In this document: positions 1-11,800 of the stretch, piece after piece
Numbering within the stretch: the stretch's first letter is position 1
Layout: each line of letters opens with the position of its first letter
Origin: Liolophura sinensis
Taxonomy: Eukaryota > Mollusca > Polyplacophora > Chitonida > Chitonidae
Direction of reading: 5' to 3'
Length of the DNA: 64,000 bases
Assembly: GCF_032854445.1 (NCBI RefSeq)
Contig: NC_088295.1
Location: forward strand, 11,829,385 to 11,893,384
Position numbers and translations under genes: made by a program
The notes under the pieces: generated by a model
What the model saw: the letters and a program-made list of their open reading frames with translations, nothing else
What the model was told of the DNA's origin: nothing
Databases searched by the model: none

Positions 1-180
1 AGTCCAGCTCTTGCTGGCTTCCCCTCTGATCGTACGTGGGAAACCCCGACAGCAACCTGCGGATTTTCATGGATTTCCCCCAGGCTTCCTTCCACCATTA
101 TGCTGGCCGCAGGCATCATATAAGTGAAATATTCTTGAGTACAGCGTGAAACACCAATCAAATAAAGAAATAAACAAAAT
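1..180 (+). repeat. SINE family A, 3' part of a copy cut by the window edge
   Basis: The copy begins just after the expected tRNA-like B box. It runs through 'tgctggcttcccctctg', 'ccaccattatgctggccgc' and 'atattcttgagtacagcgtg' to an A-rich 'aataaagaaataaac' tail. The same order of blocks recurs at 3754-3960 (reversed), 21968-22310, 31833-31945 (reversed), 39945-40200, 45415-45555 and 57247-57420 (reversed). It resembles the tRNA-headed SINEs common in molluscs; I do not assign a named family. The rest of 181-290 is the presumed 3' flank of G1 and shows nothing else. Confidence 0.7.
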
Positions 181-290
181 TGAGCAGCTTAGCCAGCATG
201 GGGCTAGGACCAAGAGTATCTTGGTCACATTCAGTAATGACGAAGACATTTAATAAATGGCCCACCTGCAGTAGTTGTATCTGCTGAAAT

Positions 291-3200
291 CTATGAGGGT
301 AAAGCAGAGCCAGGCATCAAAGACTTCTGAACTTCCAACTTTAATGGCTGTTTGTGTAATATTATCCCTTGCTTTATTGATACAATTTTCCCTGCTTCTT
401 CCTTTGCACCAAAATCCAGCAGTGTGATCCTGAAAATATTCAAGAAAACAGATTAAACTTTGAATAGTGGTGATCATAATCAATAAATTATCCCACAAAA
501 TTACATTCCAGTCAGCTGAGGTTGTGCACACAATCCATGGTTGGTCAGTTCGTGGCTTTTATCACAGCATCCTACATGTACCTACAGAACCTTCAAGAAC
601 ACTAAGGTTGCATACTGTCATGTGCACACAGACTAGAAACCATGTTCACAAAGACCAAATGTCATGGGTACTGAGACCAGATGTGAGACAATTTAAACTG
701 CCCATGCCCTAATACATGCGACATATTTATGCAAAGGATAGGTATCAAACCCCACAGAAGTGGGGATATCTGTCTTGATTACCTCTTCTTTCCAGCCTGT
801 GCTATTGGTAGCCGGACTTCCTTCACAGTGGGAAACAGTTTCTGGAAGTCTTTGACAATGGCCTCAGCAGACAATCCTTCAGCCTTCACCACATACACCT
901 CTCCTGTAAACAACATAGTTTCTATTGTTTGAAAGCATGAATTAAAGGGAAATTTCTTTCACTTTAGAAGGGTGTCAAAAGCAGCGTTTTAGGGCAGACG
1001 AGCCAAACTTATTTTTGTTTTTTTCTTTCCCTTATGTTATAGAAATAGAAAAATGTTATTTCTATTTTTCTCTTGTATTTTGGAAGATCAAGGTAAAAGA
1101 GGGAATTGTCTGGCCAATATTCATGGTATATTAATGGCAATGAGCACATAATATGTGTAAGTGTTGCATGGTGCTAAGGTTGAGTGTTAACAAATGAAGT
1201 TCAATGAACTAGTGTCCAATGAAAGGTTGGACCCTGATAACAAAGGGATGAAATGGGTTAGAATTCCATAAGGGGGTTGGACCAAAATACCAAATGAATG
1301 AAATGGGTTAGAGTCCCATCAAAGGGGTTGGACGCCCATAACAAATGAATGAAATAGGTTAATATCCCACCAAAGGGGTTGGACCCCGATAACAAATGAA
1401 TGAAATGTGTTTGAGTCCCATGAACAAGTTTCAGAGGACACTGTAGATGTTTGGATGGTGAGCACCTTACCAGGCTTTACTACTCCTACAGTGGGCGTTC
1501 GTTTTTGGTCAGAGGCCTCTTCATCAACCTCAAACTTGATACTACAACCAGCCACTGTCTGTCTGTTGAGCGCAAGGACTTTGTCCCTGTCTTCCTGGTC
1601 ACACACTCTCATCTCAGCACACCTGTAAGTAGTACAGGTAAATGGAGATTTTCACCTTAGCTGCTTGAAAATAAAATCTAAATCTAAATTATATTTACGT
1701 GTTTTAGCCAATTGAGAAATTGACTGATTTATCAGGCATTTAAAGGCATGTTGAAAAATATTTCACTTAAACAACAGCGTTCAGATTTATGGACAGAGGA
1801 AACCACTGGTCTTTGGCAATCAAATGATAAACATTTCCACCTGTGATGCACTGTCATTCATGAAGCAGCCTAGTTGGACATCATACAAGTCTTTTACATA
1901 CAAAAACATATCAGCATGTGCAATGTTCACCAGTAATATCAAAGTGTTCCATCTTTCATCTTAAGGGCTAGAAACTTTCAGAGAGCCTAAAGACAGCATT
2001 GGTGAGCAGTGTATTAGCCAGCGAGCCATGCAGCTGTAATTTTCACTGCCAAGACGGCAAAAGCACGGCCTAAAGTGTAGCTCCCCAAACTACAGTGTCA
2101 AAAGACAGAACGCCGTCACAGAAGTCTGTCACTGTCCCTATCTGAACCCAAGCATCCTTTCAATATGTAATGCTAATCATGTAACCATATGTGTTCAGCA
2201 AACTTTATGGTCATTCCGACAGAATCAGGTCAATCTGGCTGCCTCATTACATCTAGATGTTGTATTCCAGTAGAAGCACAGAGCCTTGTCCGCTAAGCAT
2301 GTGTAATGCGATGTTGTTGTATTTAAGATTTATATTGGGAGTGGGCTGCTGTTTGAAATCAATTACTGAATCTACAATGTGAATTTACTACTAGTGAATT
2401 AAATTAGTTCAGTAACTGACAGGTGTATCTCCATGGGCAAAGTAATCATCATGGGAAACTGAAACTAATTCACTGAGCTCTTAAATTTTGTTGTAACAGG
2501 CTCAAAACAGAAGATTTCTTTTTTAAACCTTCGTGATCACAAAATCTCCAAGAGTTTGCCCTTATATCTTGGCATCAACCATTATGTTCCTCCCTGTTGG
2601 AGGCCCCTAATTGAGCCCCTTGTTTTGGCACCACATATGTACTGTTTGGAACATCTCATATTAAGCAAACCGCATGGTCAGGTGCAAGGATAATTTTTCT
2701 CTCAGCAAAAGTCAGGGATCATGTAATTGGCATGATCTGACAAGCTGTCAGATCCAGTCACCAACCCAATAATGCCAAGGAAACTTTTGTGGATAGACAA
2801 TGTATTATTTAACTGATACATTGTTGTGATGTGAAAACCATGGCAGTTTTGAAAGGACAGGTGCCTTTTTTAAATCCACACAGGTAAGTTCATACACAAG
2901 GACAAGGCTTATGTTTCAACCTTAAACTTCATGCAACACAACACGATCTTGGCTTCCCTCTTCCTCAAATAACAGTGCTTTACAAGCAATGTAAATAACG
3001 TCAAAGTTAGTCAGTAATCTGAGGTGAGGCTCACTTGGGTGCTTACACTCAAAATAGTCAAGCATATGATGTAACCAGCATGAAGGATTTTTTCGTGTTT
3101 CTTTGAGGGTTCTTTGATAATAATAATAAAAAAAAATCGAAAGAGGAATTTACATCATAAACACTGCATAATTAACAAGAAGACGTTTATAACAATTATT

Positions 3201-6120
3201 AGACCAATATTAAGCAGACATAAATACAGGTTTCTGAGTAACATTTAATACAACTGAAAGAAGTAAGGTTCTGAATATAAATTTTATTTTACTAGGCTTG
3301 AAAATTGCTGATTTGATGAGAAACTATGTTTGCATTCACCTGCTATCCATTATGCACCTATATATTTTGTGTGGGGGTGGAGGATGGGAGGGGGGGTGAG
3401 GGGGGGGGGGGCAATGTTGGTGCACTCCCTGGTGCTTCATCTGCACTCTCTGTCTGCCAAATCCCAGCTAACACACTTTTGGTGAGATGCTCATTGGTCA
3501 AGTACACATACATCAGCTACATGTACACACATATGTCAGTTTGCTTGGCAGATGTCCTTTCAAGTTATACTAATCTATTAAATAACACAAAAACTTACAG
3601 CATCCACTCTGGTTGATTGACTTCCATGACCTTAATGTCTTTGATGTTTAAGAATTTTTTGATGTCAGCAGAAGATAAGGTCTTTGATGTGGTCAAAACA
3701 TACACCTTCATTAAAACTACAACACCAAACAGCAGCCATATATGCACATGTATTTTATTTATTTATTTATTTATTTATATGATTGGTGTTTTGTGCTGTA
3801 CTCAAGAATATTTCACTTCTATGTCTGGGGGAAACCCATGACCATTCGCAGGTTGCTCAATGACCTTCCCATAAACCACCAAAGGGGAAGCCAGCATAAG
3901 TGGGTGGCCCCTGGGTCACTGCGCTGTGTTAGCACGCTAACCACTACACAATGGAGACTCCTTATACATATGTGTAGAATCACAGTAAAGCACTTAGATA
4001 AGCTCAATTGCTCAATACAAATATTCGAAAGAAGACGATTTACATTTACAAACTTACAACTCTTCTTAAATAAAAACTGAACAGAAAAGATTGAATTTAA
4101 AATTACAAAACTGAAAGATATACCAATCCTCCTAGTTCTGTAATTCTCATGATTCAACAAAAATATTGACGATTTCTTACCAGTAGGGTCTTCACAAGAT
4201 CCCCTGAGATAGTCATCCCCTTGCACATCTGAAATGTAAATATGATGAAAAAGCCTCCCTAAGTAAAGAATACAGAATGCACACATATACATGTATTACA
4301 TCTGCATGTGAATATCTGTCTATCAGAAATTATTTGATGGTCCAGAAAATTGAAGTTCATGAATTACAATAAAGATTTACATTAATGTTACCTCACAATC
4401 TTAAACTCAGCTCACATGTACAGAATAATTAAGTTTTATAGACAACCACATGTGTTTCCTCTCACGACAGCCTTTGGTACCCTTTACATGTAGATGACTG
4501 TGTCACTTATGAGAATGTTAACTGGATCTTTAACATACCAGTAGTCCAGTTTACACAATGAAAAGCACACTCCAGGAGAGATCAGTAATTTCTTCTGTTA
4601 GATTCAACGTGTGTGTGAGCGCAAGTTTATACACTTATTTTTATATTTTTCACTTATATTATGGCAGTCAATTTTATAGGCCTGGTTTAACCATCAACCC
4701 TTGGTAAGTGACTGATGAACTTTTGCACATGTGACGTACAGACATTCTCACAACATTGTTGAAGGACAAGCAGTCTTCAATAAAAGATAGACTGCACAAA
4801 GGGACACACAAGCATTGTCTGCTTACCGTTACCTAGGCCCAGCAAATAGTGAGATTGGAGGAGGTTACATATTACCTGTCCAAAGCATCTCTAACCACTA
4901 GACCCCTCCCTATGAGCGCAAGTCATCTATTGGTTACCTGTATCCTGCTGCCCCTCCCATTGGGCACCCTCCTCCTCCTCCATCTGCTTGTATGCCTCAC
5001 ACTCCACCCCATCCTCGCCACAGACTTCCTCACAACCTACAACAATGGTGTATAACATGCTGCACCATTAACCACTCAGCCTGCCACGGCAACAAGTGCC
5101 ACAATCAATACTTACCATGTTGGCAAGAAGGGATTAAGTCTCGGAGAGTAAGGATTATATAAAGAATGAAACAGGACTGTAGGACCTGAGAGGCAATGTT
5201 ATGAAGTACAATGTCCCTTCCATGCCCCACTACAGAGGAAAAAAGAGATATTTGCAATGTAATGAAAATGAATGAAGTTCAGTTTTTGGGTATTTCAAGC
5301 ATAGCGTCACATTTTAAGGTAATGGCACTAAGGGAATGTAATAAGCTACCTTATGATATTAAAAACATTCAATCAATATCATTATTTAAAACCACTCTTG
5401 AAGAATATTTGTTGACAGACAACCATTTCCTTTTTTTTTCCTTCCAGAATTCTAATTTGTGTGCCCATTAATTAGTTTCAGTTTTACCTATTTTTTGCTT
5501 CTTTTTTTCTTCTCCCAAATGTACCACCCTGAATATTTACACTAAATATTCCATGTATGTGTATTTTGCATTAGAACATGTCTAAATGACTTTAATTCCT
5601 CCATTACCCATCTTTCTGCAATGAATATACACATAGGCGCCTGCAATGAATATACATATAGGCGTGTGAAATTCATGGTGAATAAACTTAATAAAGCAAT
5701 CAAGTTACAATTAGATTATGGTATCAGTTTATGCTCTTCTCAAAGTTTATGCACACATCGACAATGAAGTAATTACTTCCACGATTGGTCCACCAGAGCT
5801 GGCAACACCAGAATTTTTGGATCGCACTTCTAATAGTTTCACACCTTCAACAATAATCTTGCCTCAGTTTACATCGTAGCCACTGTTGTATGACAAGGGA
5901 GGTAACACACATGAGGCCAGTTTCATGTATCACTTTGCAAATGTACTCTCTCTGACCTTGCCTCAGCATATGAACATATTCACTGATGTCACCTCCTACC
6001 TCCTGTGTATTCTTCATCCATTAAATCCCCCGTTTCCTGGTAATCCACAATGTTGGGATCTTCTTCTAACTGTTCTGTCTCCTCACCTTTTGTCACAAAT
6101 TCTTCACCCTGCTTAAGCAT
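291..6120 (-). CDS. G1: truncated nucleolin-like protein with two RRMs and no Gly-rich tail
   Basis: Exons in transcript order are 6120-6000 (or from 6108 if spliced), 5036-4938, 4228-4181, 3716-3599, 1622-1471, 903-783 and 429-291, all with GT-AG boundaries and compatible phases; about 265 aa. The first three exons are acidic (e.g. EEDPNIVDYQETGDLMDEEY). RRM1 (about aa 90-179) contains MKVYVLTTSKTLSSADIKKF and joins '..EWM-L-CAEMRV..' exactly where G2, G3 and G4 join. RRM2 (about 180-265) runs GEVYVVKAEG to ITLLDFGAKEEAGKI and IKQGIILHKQPLKLEVQ, then TAG. RNP1 aromatic residues are largely lost (ITLLDF instead of GFAFIEF). No RRM3, RGG tail or clear NLS was found. The start is uncertain: the ATG at 6120 is in frame, but 'aagcag' before 6108 could be an acceptor for an unseen basic first exon. 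By family this would be a nucleolar or nuclear RNA-binding protein. It may be a decaying paralog. Confidence 0.72.
1198..1430. repeat. 51-bp minisatellite, about four copies, in a G1 intron
   Basis: Units read 'gaatgaaatgggttagagtc' then 'ccatcaaaggggttggacgc' then 'ccataacaaat'. The last three units are well preserved and the first is diverged. The array lies between the first RRM2 exon (783-903) and the second RRM1 exon (1471-1622) and does not touch splice sites. Confidence 0.8.
3754..3960 (-). repeat. SINE family A copy in a G1 intron
   Basis: This is a reversed, nearly full-length copy. It has an (attt)n tail at the low-coordinate side, then 'gattggtgttttgtgctgta', 'ctcaagaatatttcacttct' and 'gggggaaacccatgaccatt'. 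It ends in a tRNA-like head containing 'cactgcgctgtgttagcacg'. No convincing target-site duplication was found. Confidence 0.75.
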
Positions 6121-8814
6121 GGCATTCAATAAAATTGTGTCAGTCCATGCAAACAAATAAGGCAAACATAAATACCACATTGTTTTTTCAAAAAGTGTAA
6201 TTTTTGGTCTGCACTAACAAACTGATAAGGGCATCTGTGTAAAACTGTTGGTCTTACTCATACATGTACAATAAAGTCTGCAGATATCAGACTTGGCCTC
6301 ATAATTTTTAGCCACCATTATACACTTGCATACTCGATTTCTTCATTCAGTTGTCACACATTCCTAATAAAAATGATTTAAATCAACAGCTATGTACGGA
6401 ACAACAACAAACTAATACATTAAGTTCATGAGACATACCATATGGTTACCAGTCAGTCTGCAGGATGGGGTCGAGACTTGATGCCATAACAGGTTCTCCT
6501 ATGGTTAGGTCAGTAAGGTGCTGGGTGTTTGATGGGTGCTAAGTTTATATACTACAATATATTTTAGGTATGAGACCCATGAAAGGAAAACTGACATGCT
6601 AACTGCATATATTATATTTCAGATATCAGACCCATCAAATGAAAATGATAATGTAGTATTAACTTGATTTCAAATTTGTGTCCAACGTATGGAATAGCTG
6701 ACAGGTCACAATACTGAGCAATACATAATGCAGTCTGGTGTAATGCATTATAGAAATTTGCAAAACTCAGTTTCATATGTTTATATCAATGCCTTTGCAT
6801 AACATGGCAGACAACTTTTAAATAATGTCAAGGTTGAAGAAAAGGCAATAGCACAAAGCTGCCAACACTAAACTGCCTTTGTATAATCTACATCAACATG
6901 ATTCATGCAGGTTTTATTGAATTCATTACGGTGTTAAATAGTTTATTTGGGCTTTATTTTTCATTTCAAATGGATTTGATATGAAATTTGAGCTGTTCTA
7001 CCAAAATTATTTCCTCCTGATTCAATAATACCAACACTGCAGCAAAAAGAACATGACCACTTGTTGCCTCATGACAGACCCCACGAGGCCTACAGACACT
7101 ACATATCTAATATCTTTTCAAAGGAGTTCAAATGTATGGCCGCAATCCTGAAACAGAATGTGGAGTATATACAGTATTTTCTACCCATGTAAAGGTTTAA
7201 AGGCAAAGGCATTGTGGCAGATTGACAAGTTTATATTTACTTATTTGATTGTTGTTTATGCCAATCTCACCAAATTCCCACATATACAATGGTGGTAAAT
7301 CTTGTAGGTTCAGGAAACAAGTTTGACAGCTAAAAAATTTTACCATATGCGAAATACAGACTTATAAGCCATGAAGATATGGAAGACAACATAATGTTCT
7401 TCAGCAACTGTAACATTACGCACGAGACAGACAGTTGAAAATCAGGAAAGAGTGTGTTGTGTGTTCGTCATATATTAGGGAACTTTAAAAACAAGGTTGA
7501 AGCATAAGATTTAGTGTTCATAATATATATCTGACTTGTAAGGTATGACTTAATTTGCTATAAAAAAATAAAAATTGCTGGAATGACAGTAAAAAATTTA
7601 CATATTTATTCTGTGATTTCTCTGCGCTCTGCTGTAGGAGAGACATAAATGACTTCAGATTAACAGGCCTACATGTATAAAAGTACACTTTCAGATACTA
7701 CCTTTAACATTTACTTTAATACGTATGCAAAACTTGAGTTCAATATATTGAGTATTTTTTAGATACCACCATTACATTCACCTTTACACTGCTTTAATCG
7801 TGTTAATTTTTATTGGCTGACAAAGCTGGCACTCATGCAGGGCGTGACATGAGTTCGCCATGTAACGTGTAAGCCTCCAGGTAACTAAAAAATCAGAAGC
7901 TCAGTGAGTTTAATGACAGCCATTCATTTTTTTTTTACAGTAAATTTGCAGTTTATACTATAGTTACACCAGAAAGTAAAACTAGTAGTAGCATCATTGC
8001 TTGCAAGAAACCTGGAATTTTTTACCATAAGTAAATGTTGGTGATGTAAGTTTTGCACAAGGAATTAATTATCAATCATCATTTTATCTTAACTTTTAAA
8101 AATTTAACTTTCATGTTTGCTCTTCAACCCAGGTGACCACAACACTTGATTAAGTATCTGGAATCTGAAGAGGAAACTATGGATAAGTCAGTACAAACTG
8201 CAGTTACAAATAAGTGAAACCGAAATCTGCCTTCAAAGGTCCTACCTCAATGTGTTAATAAAAATTAAAATACATCAATTTATTAACATTATATTCTAGT
8301 CTTGGGTTCACTGGGCACTTAAATTATTATTAAATAACATTTTTAACATTTTACCAGTATATGTTTACTGAATAATACATCATGCTAATCCACAGAGCAA
8401 TGTCAATGGGCATAATGCAAATCGTCTTTCGTTACCGGTGTTTCAAATCATGTGTCAGCACAGTGTGTTGGTTGTTCTTGTTGTAACTTTCTTATCTATG
8501 TACGTAACTTACGACGCCTACGAGCTGTCATAGTAATCTAACTGTTGGGTACACAAGTTTTCACCCTTATATTCCCTCTATTGTTTTTGTTAACATATTG
8601 AGACATACTGACAGCAAGCAACTGAAATTCTTCTCTAGGCCTACAAGTCGGTAACCCAGCCAGTGAAAAAAAAGTCCCTACGACCCAAATTCAGACGACT
8701 GCAAAGTGGCAATTAACTAGCCGAAGATGCACGGAAATTACCGACTTGTACCGATCGGACTACAGGCAAAACGGACGAGGAAGAAAGGCGTTCACCTTTG
8801 TCAATCGCCCAAAA
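6121..8814. other. G1/G2 divergent interval with presumed promoters
   Basis: Most of this stretch is AT-rich and without recognisable coding content. One possible first exon for G1 lies on the minus strand at 8531-8513: ATG followed by codons for TARRR and a consensus GTAAGT donor. It ends in phase 1, whereas the next G1 exon begins in phase 0, so an extra exon would be needed. Positions 7740-7860 resemble the dispersed repeat at 25681-25775 ('gataccacc' to 'gacatgagttcgcc'). Positions 8640-8814 are less AT-rich and probably hold the G2 promoter and 5' UTR. An ATG near 8725 opens a frame overlapping the G2 start out of frame. Confidence 0.5.
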
Positions 8815-11800
8815 ATGGCTCGTTCTGCTGCGCAAGGAAGAAAAAAGAAAACACCAAAGGTATGTAGTCATCTGTTGACATGCCAGTGGTTTAATGTTAC
8901 ATATATATAGTAATCCAATTTCACAGAGTTATTGTATCTTTGGGTGCACTTTACATACATTTTAACTGTTGTTGTTGTTATTGCTTTTTGATTAGGCTTA
9001 TATGACTTCCTCACGAGCTAGCTAGCTGATCAGGCTGAGATCTATGATACATATACTAGCTCTCTCACTCACACTACATGAAATCATTTGCCTCCAAACA
9101 ATGGCGGCTTTGGAGTGTTAAGGTGGCTGAAAAAGTATCTACTTCATCATTGTTCACCGTCCACTAGGCATTAAACTGCCTAATAAGCCATTTCCATGTG
9201 AAGGTCTCGGTCAGTGAGATTGTCAAGGTGTGCGTTCATTCAAGGCCTTGGACAGGGAATTTATAGATTCGCCAGTGCTGATAATTTGTTACTGGGAACT
9301 TTGTGACAGGAAGCAGTCAACCTCACTTGTGAAACCATTTGTGCACCCTTACATTTGTTGGTGTTTCATCAATATTGTGTGTAAGTCTGCAGGTCATACA
9401 TGAAAAAATTGACGTGCCACAGGTGAGTGTTTTTTCTCCATCCAGGACGGTTTCCTCTACTCATAACATTGACCACCATTCTTTAAGTGGAACATTGTTG
9501 TTTTTTGACATTAAACAATTGCCAAATAAATAAATAAATAAATAGTATTCCTAATGATATGCTTTTGCACATTGGTGTTTCTGACCTGAGGGTGTAAAGT
9601 GTAGCTTGTTACATGTATGCTATAGTATTAATACTGTTACTTTTTAAGGTGTGTTTGCATGTGACTTCATCACCCCAAAAAGAAAAAGCAGTTAGAAATG
9701 GTATAGCAGCTATGCTCTTATGTAGCAAACTAACCTTGTTTGGAAGCATATTTTCCACATGATGGGACCATATCAGCACCCTACCAGAACAGCTGCATTT
9801 TGGGAGGGCTTGGAGTGCAGTGATATTAACATTTGTTGGTATGTCAGCTAAGTAACTCATTACACATGTGATCTTAGTTATTGTTTGACAGTTTAAAGTT
9901 TATTGTTCTGGTCACAATATCACATCACATTGTTGGTACTGACAATATAGCTAACATGAAAGCTTGTTGAATTGTATTCTTATCTTCATGCACTCAAAAT
10001 TTTTTCGGGAACTATTGGAGGCTTTAGTGCGAAAATAGCATATGTAAAATAATATATGTAGATGCTTTGTCTTTTATGAATGTCACAGTTTTTTCTTCTT
10101 CTGTAAAACCTTCAGATATATTTTTATGAGGATATATTACTTAGAATGTACTTTGTAGTATGGTTTGAAGAAACTAAAGAATCATTGTATTCAGGTACTG
10201 GTTCTGCCTTGCCTGGGTATTTACGAAAGAAAAGGAAACTCAGCACGTATTAATTAAATGATATTTTGATGCATTGGCAGACAGTCTGATGTTTTATTTC
10301 AGTCTGGTTGTATTTGAGTCCTACATTGTGTGTTGAAGTTCCTACTGTCTTATTTTTAGAAGATCATGGATGTTGTGTATTTTTATACAGGAGCTGTCAT
10401 CCAAGAAGATTCCAAGACAAGCGACTTGTTTGATCAGAGGCAGTGTTCATTATTTCAACCCTGTTCAGTACAGTCTGCTGTTTGAGACCTGTTTCAGCTT
10501 CATGTCTATTAATGATCATATTGGCTTCATTCAGGTGCCATGTGACAAGGCTGAATCTCAAGCCCTCTTGACAGCTGGTCCAGTACTTTGGCCAGGACAT
10601 GTCTGTTGGTGAAGCTGACCACCATGTGACCTGTCAAACTAGTATGGCTAACAAAGTCATGTATGTGTTCCTAAAGAGTGGATAGAGTTGTATTCTTACT
10701 CCTGATGATGAATACTTTGTGTGTGCTAAGCAGCTTTTCATTGGAACAGGTACACATACATGTCCAATTTAAGCTGCATAGTGAGACTGGCATTACCCTT
10801 AAGAACATGCCACTGTGGTACAGATTAAACCCACACCCTAACACTGCTGCATAATGAGTATGAATATATAAATGTTCAGCCAAATTGGCCAGCTACATGT
10901 ACCATGTCAACTGAACTGCTTTGGTAATTCACGGCTGAAAGTAATCTGCCCTTCAGACGGGAAAAGCGGGCAGCTGACTGTGGTAAGAGGCATCCTAGAG
11001 GAGCGAAGCTGATGGAGTGACCAGAGGATGAGAAAGGTACCACTTATCACTCCCTACATGAGTCACACCAGCTACCTGCACACCACCCACAGATGCTTTG
11101 TGCGGCTAAAGCAAGGTCAAGGTTTTATAGTAAAGCATGGTGCTTCAAACAGGATTATCACAAAAACATGGATGTTCTGTTTGCTTCTCCCTAAATGACA
11201 ATTACATTTTCAGACAGGAACAAACTGATCACATGTAATTGTAATTCTACACATGTATATAGTATTACATACAGCTATAGTTTGTGTTGTGTATGCCAAT
11301 CTGAATTTAGCTATTCAGTGTCCATATGTGAGTAATTCCTGGACAAGAACATGTATGGAGATGTGAACATCACCTTCAGTGACATGGCTACCACATTATG
11401 TTATCAAGTGTCTGAGAAGGGAGTATTATCATACCCAGTTGTGCATACATGTATATTCTGTGAATACTATATGCATATATGTATATCCATGAAGGTGAAA
11501 ATGTTCTGGTCTGTGCTGAAGGATCCTGACCAATGGAAAGATGTGGCATCCACTTATATCTTAAGCCATCATTATTAAGGAAGAACCTGCGTCTATGGTT
11601 ACTTGTACCTGGAGGCAAAAATATTTTACCCAGGACATAAGTTAGAATGGACAACATATTTGCCTGTTGTTGGGAAAGAAGAACAGTGGTAGTGTTGAGA
11701 CGACTTGTCTGTGATATGTGACACAGTCTGACATTTGAAAGTGACCATCTGCCCTGGTATTTTGAGTTTTGTACATTAAATCTTGAAATATAGACAGCAC

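Noticed and set aside
5211-5471. Plus-strand frame with 'ALRECNKLPYDIKNIQSISLFKTTLEE' character opposite a G1 intron
   Set aside because: The pattern (LPxxIKNxxSxxxFKxxLxxxL) resembles the tail end of reverse transcriptases of LINE elements, so it may be a short LINE remnant. It is too short, and lacks any catalytic motif, to list as a feature with confidence.
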